64,000 bases of DNA from Desulfamplus sp. GTDB taxonomy: Bacteria; Desulfobacterota; Desulfobacteria; Desulfobacterales; Desulfobacteraceae. Positions 40,668-48,513 of this stretch are shown here, one piece after another. The stretch's first letter is position 1. Each line of letters starts with the position of its first letter. The notes under the pieces are model-generated. The model searched no databases, had not been told where the DNA came from, and saw only the letters and a program-made list of their open reading frames with translations. Location: the NCBI GenBank assembly GCA_015232555.1, contig JADFZJ010000015.1, forward strand, positions 1-64,000, in the 5' to 3' direction. Position numbers and translations under genes: made by a program.

Positions 40668-41804
40668 TTATACTCTTGGTCTTGGAAAAAATAATCTACT
40701 GTAAAGTTCAAGTGCATACCGATCCGTCATACTTGCAATTATATCACAAACTGAACGCTTTAAAGAATTTTTTGAAGGTTCCCACGGTGCCATTTCCATT
40801 CTTTCAAGCTCTATCTGAAGAAAATCAATATCATTCATAAAGTGTTTATAAAGCTCAATCAGAACTTTTTTTGCCTTGACAAACTCTTGATGCACTGATG
40901 GAGCACGATAGACTTTATTGTAAAGAAACTGCCTTAACATAGTCATTGCAGAGTATGTAGATTCTCCAATATAGAGGGTAAACTTTATATTTCCTCCAAT
41001 ATTTTTTTCTCCACTGTTGCTGATAATATCCTGCATCATGGTTCGTGCCCTTTCGGAGTGGCTTCTGCCAAGCTGTCGTTTGCAGATATCAGGAATCTCA
41101 TTTTCTGTAATAACCTTGCTTCTTAAAGCATCATCAAGGTCATGGTTGAGATAGGCGATTATATCGGCAATCCTGACAATTTTACCCTCAACTGTTAATG
41201 CCGTGTTGCCTGGTGTTGAAGGGAGTATCTCACCAAAACCTTTGGCATGTTTTAAAATACCATCTCTGACCTGATATGTGAGATTAAGTCCCTCACCCCG
41301 TTTTTCCAATTTATCAACCACTCGGAGACTCTGGACGTTGTGGGAAAAGTGGCGAGAAAATATCTCTTTTAAAGCTGTCTCTCCACCATGACCAAATGGG
41401 GTATGACCTAAATCGTGTCCAAGTGCAATAGCTTCGGCAAGGTCTTCGTTTAATCTCATGGCTCTTGCAATATTACGTGCAATTTCAGAGACTTCAAGCG
41501 TGTGGGTAAGTCGGGTTCTGTAGTGATCTCCAAGAGGTGAGAGAAAAACCTGAGTCTTGTGTTTAAGCCTCCTGAATGCGTTGGAATAGACTATTCTGTC
41601 TCTGTCAAGCTGAAACGGAGTTCTGATGCTGCACACGCTCTCCTCTTTAAAACGTGGACCTGCGTTAGCACTTGGATATCCGTGTGCAGATAAAAAACCT
41701 CTCTCCCGCTCTTGATATATCTCGCAGATTGTAGAGACTCCATAAGTTGAAGCTTTCTCAGAAATGGAGATATCATTGCCGATTAAAGGGGGTACTATGT
41801 TCAT
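40668..41804 (-). CDS. dgt: Deoxyguanosinetriphosphate triphosphohydrolase-like protein (dNTPase)
   Basis: HD-domain dNTPases cut dNTPs to nucleosides and triphosphate. The frame reaches 41882, but ATG 41804 has GAAAGG six bases upstream and gives 378 residues, normal for the family. Motifs are RDRIVYSNAFRRLKHKTQVF, the HD metal site in RLTHTLEVSEIARNIAR and ALGHDLGHTPFGHGGE, and IADIIAYLNHDLDDAL. Whether dGTP is the real substrate cannot be told; many members need dNTP activators. Confidence 0.92.
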   Translation of the reverse strand: MNIVPPLIGNDISISEKASTYGVSTICEIYQERERGFLSAHGYPSANAGPRFKEESVCSIRTPFQLDRDRIVYSNAFRRLKHKTQVFLSPLGDHYRTRLTHTLEVSEIARNIARAMRLNEDLAEAIALGHDLGHTPFGHGGETALKEIFSRHFSHNVQSLRVVDKLEKRGEGLNLTYQVRDGILKHAKGFGEILPSTPGNTALTVEGKIVRIADIIAYLNHDLDDALRSKVITENEIPDICKRQLGRSHSERARTMMQDIISNSGEKNIGGNIKFTLYIGESTYSAMTMLRQFLYNKVYRAPSVHQEFVKAKKVLIELYKHFMNDIDFLQIELERMEMAPWEPSKNSLKRSVCDIIASMTDRYALELYSRLFFPRPRV

Positions 41805-41961
41805 AAAATGCCTTTCTGATGCGTTAAATATGAAAAAAACATTGTGCATACTGTTCAAATTTTGTAAAGAACTTTCTGACAAAAGAGATCGGACATATTA
41901 AATAGAAAATATCGAAAGAATTTTTACTCCAATCTGTAAATAAACCCGAAGAGAGCTGATT

Positions 41962-42549
41962 ATGACCTGCTTAAAAGATAGGTATTGTAAAAAAGATGAA
42001 CACTATATGGGACTTGCACTGGCAGAGGCATCTAAAGCATTTGATCAAGGGGAGTTTCCTGTGGGCTGTGTCATCATTTTTAATAATACATTGGTGGCAA
42101 GTGGCTCAAGAAGGGGAACCGCATCACTTGAAAAATATCCAAGCGAAATTTACCATGCCGAAATCAGAGCACTCCAAAACTTTGAAAACAGCATAGCTGA
42201 TAGAACAGATATTAATATTATACCCGAAAAATGTACTCTCTACTCCACAATGGAGCCTTGCCTTATGTGTTTTGGTGCTATTATTCTTTCTGGTATCAAA
42301 CATATTGTCTATGCTTTTGAAGACCCTATGGGGGGTGGAACCTCCTGTGATCTTGAACAATTATCCCCTCTTTACAGAGAGAGCGATATAAGGGTTGTGC
42401 CCCATATCCTCAGAGACGAGAGCCTTGAACTGTTTGCACGTTTTTTCTCTAAAAAAGACAATGCATACTGGAAAAACAGCTTGCTTGAGGAATATACACT
42501 TAAGCAGGCAAAAATTGTTAAAAGCCTGTTAGATGAAACCTCTAAATAA
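41962..42549 (+). CDS. Zinc-dependent nucleoside/nucleotide deaminase (TadA/CMP-dCMP deaminase superfamily)
   Basis: The 195-residue protein has the deaminase zinc site: H65-A-E67 and P-C100-x2-C103 (STMEPCLMCFGAI). It differs from canonical tRNA adenosine deaminase TadA in the stretch after the cysteines (FEDPMGGGTSCDL) and has a longer C-terminal tail. It could be TadA-like or act on free bases/nucleosides. The start at 41962 follows a GAAGAGAG stretch. It lies divergently from the dGTPase gene, so both may handle nucleotides. Confidence 0.85.
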   Translation: MTCLKDRYCKKDEHYMGLALAEASKAFDQGEFPVGCVIIFNNTLVASGSRRGTASLEKYPSEIYHAEIRALQNFENSIADRTDINIIPEKCTLYSTMEPCLMCFGAIILSGIKHIVYAFEDPMGGGTSCDLEQLSPLYRESDIRVVPHILRDESLELFARFFSKKDNAYWKNSLLEEYTLKQAKIVKSLLDETSK

Positions 42550-42599
42550 AATTATAAAGCGTCTTGAAGAGACCAAATGAAGAGATGGATAAATATTTC

Positions 42600-42629
42600 T
42601 TGCATTTTTAAGTAAAAATTATATATAAT
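42600..42629 (+). promoter_or_regulatory. Probable promoter of the infC-rpmI-rplT operon
   Basis: TTGCAT (42600-42605) and TATAAT (42624-42629) are 18 bases apart, about 110 bases before the infC start. The leader between them is AT-rich. Confidence 0.55.
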
Positions 42630-42736
42630 TATCCGTTGATAATGCAGAATAATAACTGAAGCTATTATTCTGATTATTCTTGATTAATATGAAATATTTA
42701 TGATGATCACAGAACTGTAAGCATGGGAGGTGTGGG

Positions 42737-43261
42737 ATAGTTAAACAGGGTAGTAGCAAGGACAGGGTAAGTGTAAACAGGGAGATCAGGGCAACTGAAG
42801 TTCGAGTTATTGGTCCTGACGGGGAACAGATAGGCGTTATGTCTATTAACGACGCACTGCGGAAGGCTACGGAACATGCACAGGATCTCGTTGAGATATC
42901 CCCCAATGCAAAACCACCTGTCTGTAAAATAATGGATTACGGCCGATACAAGTATGAGATTACAAAAAAATATCAGGAGGCCAGAAAAAAGCAGAAAGCA
43001 TCTCAGATTAAGGAAATAAAGGTCAGACCTAAGACTGACACGCATGATCTTGAAACAAAAGTTAATCATATAGAGAAATTTATAGCTAACAACGACAAGG
43101 TCAAAGTGACTATGATGTTCAGAGGCAGAGAGATAACGCTTATGCAGCAGGCAAAAGATATCTTTGGAAAGATTTCAACCATGACAGAACCTTTTGCTCA
43201 GATTGAACAACATGCCAAGTTTGAAGGTAAAACCATGACCATGATTCTTGCTCCAAGATAA
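42737..43261 (+). CDS. infC: Translation initiation factor IF-3 with an ATA start codon
   Basis: IF-3 checks start codons and keeps subunits apart. An ATG exists at 42839, but it would remove the conserved N-terminal part (VNREIRATEVRVIGPDGEQIG). Reading back in frame, there is no ATG, GTG or TTG before the stop at 42704-42706. The only position with a good ribosome binding site (GGGAGGT, 42725-42731) is ATA at 42737, giving 174 residues, the usual size. Rare starts (AUU in E. coli) are how IF-3 represses its own translation. rpmI and rplT follow. Confidence 0.93.
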   Translation: MVKQGSSKDRVSVNREIRATEVRVIGPDGEQIGVMSINDALRKATEHAQDLVEISPNAKPPVCKIMDYGRYKYEITKKYQEARKKQKASQIKEIKVRPKTDTHDLETKVNHIEKFIANNDKVKVTMMFRGREITLMQQAKDIFGKISTMTEPFAQIEQHAKFEGKTMTMILAPR

Positions 43262-43370
43262 TCTGCAGAATCTGTTAACAGCTCTGGAAACATAAGTGTC
43301 CTGGATATATCCATGTGCTCTGCGGGATTTTGTGATCTAAAAAGATTTTATTTATTATAAAAAATAACAG

Positions 43371-43420
43371 TATGGTGGCGTTATGTCCCTTGGGTATGAT
43401 GTGCCACCATATCTTTTTTT
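43371..43420 (+). terminator. Attenuator/terminator between infC and rpmI
   Basis: TATGGTGGC (43371-43379) pairs perfectly with GCCACCATA (43403-43411), followed by TCTTTTTTT. It lies 45 bases before rpmI. In several bacteria L20 or IF-3 operon expression is controlled by leader attenuation in this region, so this is likely a regulated terminator rather than the operon end. Confidence 0.75.
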
Positions 43421-43465
43421 GAAGTTGATGCAATTTTTAAGAATAGACCATTTAAGGAGAATATA

Positions 43466-43663
43466 ATGCCCAAAATCAAAACTAACAGAGCCGCTGCAAA
43501 GCGGTTTACCAAAACAGGCTCAGGGAAATACAAGTTCAAAAAATCACATGCAAGCCATATTCTGACCAAGAAGACAACTAAACGGAAACGTGGGCTTAGA
43601 AGACCCCAAATTATTGCTGCAAGTGATATGCGTGAAGTCAGACGTATGCTGCCAAATGGCTGA
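43466..43663 (+). CDS. rpmI: 50S ribosomal protein L35
   Basis: The 65-residue basic protein has the L35 signature [21 protein letters not shown] and [26 protein letters not shown] precedes the ATG. It sits between infC and rplT as in most bacteria. Confidence 0.98.
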   Translation: MPKIKTNRAAAKRFTKTGSGKYKFKKSHASHILTKKTTKRKRGLRRPQIIAASDMREVRRMLPNG

Positions 43664-43718
43664 TGAAAATTTAATATAAAATGCTCTATAAAGACGATAT
43701 TTAAGGAGTTAATATAAA

Positions 43719-44069
43719 ATGAGAGTAAAAAGAGGTTTCAAGGCAAGAAGACGCAGAAACAAGGTTTTGAAACTGGCGAAGGGTTTCAGAGCAGGACGTG
43801 GCAAGCTGTTCCGTACAGCATCAGACTCAGTGCACAAGGCGTTGATGTACAGCTATCGTGACCGCAGAACACGCAAGAGAGAATTCAGAAGATTATGGAT
43901 TGCAAGAATAAATGCTGCTGTAAGAATGAACGATCTATCATACAGCAAATTCATTCACGGTCTTAAATTAGCAAATGTTGAGCTTGACCGTAAGGTTCTT
44001 GCTGATCTTGCAATATGCGATCCTGCTGGATTCTCACAGATAGCCAAGGCTGCATCTGCTAAACTTTAG
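43719..44069 (+). CDS. rplT: 50S ribosomal protein L20
   Basis: L20 is needed for early 50S assembly and often represses its own operon. The 116-residue protein has [49 protein letters not shown] and [10 protein letters not shown]-like C-terminus. AAGGAG lies before the start. A hairpin follows before pheS. Confidence 0.98.
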   Translation: MRVKRGFKARRRRNKVLKLAKGFRAGRGKLFRTASDSVHKALMYSYRDRRTRKREFRRLWIARINAAVRMNDLSYSKFIHGLKLANVELDRKVLADLAICDPAGFSQIAKAASAKL

Positions 44070-44108
44070 CCTTTTTTATTAACATTCAGTCTTCTTTAAT
44101 TAATATAA

Positions 44109-44129
44109 AGACGCACATTATGTGCGTCT
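44109..44129 (+). promoter_or_regulatory. Perfect hairpin between rplT and pheS
   Basis: AGACGCACA (44109-44117) pairs perfectly with TGTGCGTCT (44121-44129) around TTA. No T-run follows. It ends 7 bases before the pheS ribosome binding site, so it could be a processing site or limit pheS translation. Confidence 0.45.
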
Positions 44130-44148
44130 CTACTGTTTGGGGATTGTT

Positions 44149-45186
44149 GTGGAACAGACAAATACAGTACAGGAAACCATATCTGATACTCTTGTAGATA
44201 TTGAACGTGAGGCTTTCCGGGAAATAGAATCAGTTGAAGCTATTGAGGCGATGGAGCGTCTTGCTACAAAATATATTGGAAGAAAGGGGATACTGACAGC
44301 TTTTCTCAGAAATATTACCCAGCTTCCTGTTGATGAGCGTCCTTCTGCGGGTAAAAATGCCAATCTTTTGAAAGTCAGATTAGAAGCAGCTTTCAACGAG
44401 CTTAAATCACGTCTTGAGTCTGCTACTGAAGATAGTGGTTCTCTTATTGATATTACTTTGCCAGGAAGAGTTCCAGCAAGAGGCACTCTCCATCCAGTGA
44501 CAAAAATTTCAAGAGAGATTATCTCTATATTTTCAAGAATAGGATTTGAGATTGCAGAGGGACCTGAAGTTGAAACAGATTATTATAACTTTGAGGCACT
44601 TAATATTCCAAAGTATCATCCAGCAAGAGATATGCAAGACACATTCTATGTTTCTGAAAATATTGTTCTTCGCACCCATACGTCTCCAACACAGCCAAGG
44701 ATTATGGAAAAGGTAAAACCTCCAGTGAGGATTATCGCTCCTGGTAAAGTCTATCGATGCGATTCAGACGTAACTCACACACCAATGTTTCATCAGGTTG
44801 AGGGGTTGATGGTTGATCACAATGTATCCTTTGGTGACTTAAAGGGGACGCTATCGACATTTATTAATCAGCTTTTTGATGATGATATAGCATTGAGATT
44901 CAGACCAAGTTTCTTTCCGTTTACAGAACCGAGTGCAGAGGTTGATATTGAGTGTGTAATGTGCAGAGGTGAAGGGTGTCGTGTCTGCTCAAGAACTGGC
45001 TGGCTTGAGGTTCTCGGTGCTGGTATGGTGCATCCTGCTGTATTTGAAAACGTGGGATACGACACTGATGAATATACAGGCTTTGCATTTGGAATGGGGA
45101 TTGAGAGGCTTGCAATGCTCAAATACGGCATAGATGATCTCAGAAAATTCTTTGAAAACGATATGCGGTTTTTAAGGCAGTTTTAA
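44149..45186 (+). CDS. pheS: Phenylalanine--tRNA ligase alpha subunit
   Basis: PheS holds the catalytic class II core of the (alpha-beta)2 PheRS. The start is GTG 44149, after TTGGGGA; an upstream GTG in frame lies in the hairpin. The 345-residue protein has an N-terminal coiled coil, then GRVPARGTLHPVTK, GFEIAEGPEVETDYYNFEALN, THTSPTQPR, GKVYRCDSDVTHTPMFHQVEG, and FRPSFFPFTEPSAEVD. It ends with FAFGMGIERLAMLKYGIDDLR. pheT follows after 29 bases. Confidence 0.98.
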   Translation: MEQTNTVQETISDTLVDIEREAFREIESVEAIEAMERLATKYIGRKGILTAFLRNITQLPVDERPSAGKNANLLKVRLEAAFNELKSRLESATEDSGSLIDITLPGRVPARGTLHPVTKISREIISIFSRIGFEIAEGPEVETDYYNFEALNIPKYHPARDMQDTFYVSENIVLRTHTSPTQPRIMEKVKPPVRIIAPGKVYRCDSDVTHTPMFHQVEGLMVDHNVSFGDLKGTLSTFINQLFDDDIALRFRPSFFPFTEPSAEVDIECVMCRGEGCRVCSRTGWLEVLGAGMVHPAVFENVGYDTDEYTGFAFGMGIERLAMLKYGIDDLRKFFENDMRFLRQF

Positions 45187-45215
45187 TTTCAACGACACTA
45201 CCCAAAGAGTATTTT

Positions 45216-47708
45216 ATGAAATTTACTTTAAGCTGGTTAAAAGAATATACTTCCGTAGAATATAATCCATCTGAAATAGCTGAAAAGCTTACTATGGCAG
45301 GTCTTGAGGTTGACTCCCTTGAGAACAGATTTGCATACCTTGATAAAGTTGTTGTCAGCCGTGTTGAACATACTCAACAACATCCAGGAGCAGACAATCT
45401 GACATGTTGCAGGGTCAATGTGGGTAATCTTCTTGCTGATAGTAAAGATGATGCAGACGCTGATACTATCTTAAATATTGTCTGCGGTGCCCCTAATGTC
45501 AGGGAGGGGTTAGTTGTTCCATGTGCTCTTGTTGGAGCAATTTTGCCTGGTGATATTGAGATTAAAAAGAGCAAACTGCGTGGTGAAGTCTCTGAGGGGA
45601 TGCTGTGCAGTGCTGCTGAACTAAGACTTGATTCTAATTCAGACAGAACTGCTGGTATTATGGAGCTTGATTCAAACTTGACTATAGGAACGCCACTTGC
45701 AGAGGCTCTTAATCTTTATGATTATCTGTTTGAAGTTGATCTGACTCCCAACAGACCAGACTGCTTGAGTGTAATCGGGCTTGCAAGAGAGATTGCTGCA
45801 TTCAGCGATCCTGCTCAAAAATTAACGCTCCCGTTTGACAATATAAATTTTAATGCATCTTCAAACAGAGGTGTTTCAATCCACGACTTTGCCAAAGTTG
45901 AGGTTTTTGATCCAGATTTATGCCCAAGATACAGTGCTGGAATGCTCATCAATGTAAAGGTTTGTCCCTCACCTTTCTGGCTTCAGGATCGCCTTTTATC
46001 CGTTGGGCTTACACCGATAAACAATATTGTAGATGTTACCAACTTTGTAATGATGGAGACAGGACAGCCTCTTCATGCCTTTGATTATGACAATATTGCT
46101 AAACGCAGGATTGAGGTAAAGCGAGCCGGCGGTAACATCGAGTTTAAAACTCTTGACAGTAAAGCCCATAATCTTGAACCAGACATGCTGATGATATGTG
46201 ACGGCGAACGTCCTGTTGGCATTGCAGGTGTAATGGGTGGAGAAAATTCTGAAATTCTGAACAGCACAACTAAAGTACTTGTAGAAAGTGCATACTTTAA
46301 TCCTATATCTATCAGAAGAACTGCAAAGCGTTCAGGAATAAATACAGATGCCTCCCACCGTTTTGAAAGAGGAGTTGATCCTGTTGCAACCAAAGATGTT
46401 CTTAAACGGGCAGTCTCTCTGATGGCTCAAGTATCTGGCGGAACAATTCTCAATGATCTTATAGATGTATATCCTGTGAAACACACTCCTGCTCAAATTG
46501 TTGTCAATACAGATTCTTTGAATTTAAGGCTTGGTACAGTCTTAAGTTACGATGAGATTCAAAAACATATTGAGTCTGTAGGATTCAAGGTGGAACGAAT
46601 CGACACCAACTTAATGAAGGTGACAGTGCCATCTTTCAGGGTTGATGTAACAAGAGCCGAGGATATATCTGAAGAAGTCGCAAGGCTTTGGGGATATAAC
46701 AACATTCAGACGAGTTTTCCCAAAGTGCCTGCAAAAGCGAACGCACCATCTGCAAAAATTATTCTAAGAGAGCAGATAAGAGATATTATGAACGGGTTCG
46801 GGTTTAGTGAAGCTGTCAACTACAGTTTTACATCAGCTTCAGCCTGTGACAACCTTTTGCTTGAACCTTCTGATGTGCGGCGTTCTGTTGAAGATATTGT
46901 AAATCCGATTTCAGAAGAGCTTGCTGTCCTTAGAACCTCTCTGCTGCCCGGGCTTCTTGAAAACATGAGACGCAACAACGCGCAGCAGGTTGACTCATTA
47001 AGACTTTTTGAGGTTGGTAAGGTTTTTATAGCAACTCATAAAGGTGAACAGCCCATAGAAAAAGAGATGCTCACAGGAATCTGGACTGGATTGCGTAATG
47101 ATATCTCATGGGATGCGAAACCTGTATATTGTGATTTTTTTGATATAAAAGGGGTCGTTCAAGGAGTGTGCTCTTCCCTTGGAGTTGAGCAAATTCTGTT
47201 TGAGAAGGCTGAGTTGTCGATTTGTCCGTACTATCAGAAAGGGCAAGGGGCAATGGTCAAGGCGAATAGCAAGCTGATTGGTTCTGTAGGAAAGATAAAC
47301 AGTCATATACTTAAAAATTTTGGTCTCAAACAGGATGCTTTTGTATGTGAAATAGATATGGAGACTCTTTTGTCTCTTACATCTGCTCCTTGTGCTATGG
47401 GAAAAACCACTCCTCTTCCAAAATTTCCATCTCTTGCACGTGATATGACTCTGATTTTAGATACAGATATTGAAGCAGGTGCCATATTATCATATATTGT
47501 GGCATTAAAAACAAACCTGCCTATTATAGAAGATGTCTTTATATTTGATCTGTATGAGGGTAAACCTCTATCTGAAGGTAAAAAATCTCTCTCTATGAGA
47601 ATTGTATATAGATCGTGGGAAAAGACTTTGACTGAAAAGATGATAAGTACAGTTCATGCTGATATATCAAAACGTATTATGGAAAAGTATGGGGCTGATT
47701 TACCTTAA
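45216..47708 (+). CDS. pheT: Phenylalanine--tRNA ligase beta subunit
   Basis: PheT provides tRNA binding and editing of Tyr-tRNA. The 830-residue protein has, in order, the tRNA-binding OB domain (about 40-160, with HPGADNLTCCRVNVG and VCGAPNVREG), B3/B4 editing domain (TPNRPDCLSVIGLAREIAA onward), B5, a catalytic-like core (RLFEVGKVF), and the C-terminal FDX-ACB anticodon-binding domain (about 740-830, KFPSLARDMTLI). Length is at the upper end of normal. Confidence 0.97.
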   Translation: MKFTLSWLKEYTSVEYNPSEIAEKLTMAGLEVDSLENRFAYLDKVVVSRVEHTQQHPGADNLTCCRVNVGNLLADSKDDADADTILNIVCGAPNVREGLVVPCALVGAILPGDIEIKKSKLRGEVSEGMLCSAAELRLDSNSDRTAGIMELDSNLTIGTPLAEALNLYDYLFEVDLTPNRPDCLSVIGLAREIAAFSDPAQKLTLPFDNINFNASSNRGVSIHDFAKVEVFDPDLCPRYSAGMLINVKVCPSPFWLQDRLLSVGLTPINNIVDVTNFVMMETGQPLHAFDYDNIAKRRIEVKRAGGNIEFKTLDSKAHNLEPDMLMICDGERPVGIAGVMGGENSEILNSTTKVLVESAYFNPISIRRTAKRSGINTDASHRFERGVDPVATKDVLKRAVSLMAQVSGGTILNDLIDVYPVKHTPAQIVVNTDSLNLRLGTVLSYDEIQKHIESVGFKVERIDTNLMKVTVPSFRVDVTRAEDISEEVARLWGYNNIQTSFPKVPAKANAPSAKIILREQIRDIMNGFGFSEAVNYSFTSASACDNLLLEPSDVRRSVEDIVNPISEELAVLRTSLLPGLLENMRRNNAQQVDSLRLFEVGKVFIATHKGEQPIEKEMLTGIWTGLRNDISWDAKPVYCDFFDIKGVVQGVCSSLGVEQILFEKAELSICPYYQKGQGAMVKANSKLIGSVGKINSHILKNFGLKQDAFVCEIDMETLLSLTSAPCAMGKTTPLPKFPSLARDMTLILDTDIEAGAILSYIVALKTNLPIIEDVFIFDLYEGKPLSEGKKSLSMRIVYRSWEKTLTEKMISTVHADISKRIMEKYGADLP

Positions 47709-47771
47709 TATGATTAGATGATAAAATAGAATTACTCTGAAAAAGCACCAACTCAGCCAAATAAAGATTTG

Positions 47772-47800
47772 TTGACAATATTTTTTTTTTAAGATAATCT
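47772..47800 (+). promoter_or_regulatory. Promoter of tRNA-Gly
   Basis: TTGACA (47772-47777) is followed by a T-rich spacer and GATAAT (47793-47798, 15-base spacer) or TAATCT (47795-47800, 17-base spacer). The tRNA 5' end is at 47819. Confidence 0.6.
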
Positions 47801-47818
47801 TATACGTATAGTTTACAC

Positions 47819-47894
47819 GCGGGCATAGCTCAGTTGGTAGAGTACAAGCTTCCCAAGCTTGGTGTCGCGAGTTCGAATCTCGTTGCCCGCTCCA
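47819..47894 (+). tRNA. trnG: tRNA-Gly (anticodon CCC)
   Basis: The acceptor stem is GCGGGCA/TGCCCGC. The anticodon stem CAAGC/GCTTG encloses TTCCCAA with anticodon CCC, and the T-arm loop is TTCGAAT. The 3' CCA is encoded. It reads GGG. Confidence 0.97.
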
Positions 47895-47966
47895 TTGACC
47901 TTCAGGGGTAATTTCAGAGACGATTAGTATTTGTTAAGACAAATTATCTTGTTGTACATCAGGGAG

Positions 47967-47985
47967 CGGGCATTTGCCCGTTTTT
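47967..47985 (+). terminator. Intrinsic terminator after tRNA-Gly
   Basis: CGGGC (47967-47971) pairs with GCCCG (47976-47980) around ATTT, followed by TTTTT. It lies 72 bases after the tRNA and 43 bases before rimP. It may end tRNA transcripts or allow partial read-through into rimP-nusA. Confidence 0.7.
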
Positions 47986-48028
47986 CTGTTTATTGGGGGG
48001 AAATATTCTCTATTGTCGCGGGGGATTA

Positions 48029-48511
48029 ATGCTCAAGGAAAAAAATAATACCTGTTCTTTTGGTGAGACTGTTAGAAAAATTGCAGAGCCATTGTGTGAG
48101 GCTGAACAGATTGAATTTGTACATGCGGAACGACTCTCTGACAGAGGAAGAACTATTATCAGAATTTATCTTGATAAAGAGTGTGGAATTACTATTGATG
48201 ACTGTGTAAATATGAACAGACAGATTGGGGATATCTTAGATGTACATCTTGAAGATATTGGACATTACAATCTTGAAATTTCTTCCCCTGGACCCCGTCG
48301 TCCCTTAACAAAAATGTCAGATTTTGAACGATTCAAAGGCAAACAGATAAGTTTGGAAGTTACCGAGTCTATTAATGGAAGAAAAAAGTTTAAAGGCTTG
48401 CTTGAAGGTATTGAGGATGAAAATATTATTTTGACCATAGAACAGCAGACAGTAAAAATTGAGTATGACAATGTAAGTAAAGCCAGACTCGCAGCCACCC
48501 ACGGGGAATAG
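48029..48511 (+). CDS. rimP: Ribosome maturation factor RimP
   Basis: RimP helps 30S assembly. An upstream in-frame start (47993) exists, but ATG 48029 with CGGGGGAT upstream gives MLKEKNNTC..., 160 residues, the usual size. Family marks are RIYLDKECGITIDDCVNMNRQIGDILD and YNLEISSPGPRRPL. nusA starts two bases after the stop, so the two are translated together. Confidence 0.96.
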   Translation: MLKEKNNTCSFGETVRKIAEPLCEAEQIEFVHAERLSDRGRTIIRIYLDKECGITIDDCVNMNRQIGDILDVHLEDIGHYNLEISSPGPRRPLTKMSDFERFKGKQISLEVTESINGRKKFKGLLEGIEDENIILTIEQQTVKIEYDNVSKARLAATHGE

Positions 48512-48513
48512 AA

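Noticed and set aside
42839-43261. ATG 42839 as the start of infC
   Set aside because: It would remove the conserved first 34 residues of IF-3, which are clearly coded upstream in frame.
47819-47985. tRNA-Gly considered as an integration site, because CGGGC/GCCCG follows it
   Set aside because: The repeat of the tRNA end is only about 7 bases and is part of a terminator; no integrase is present.
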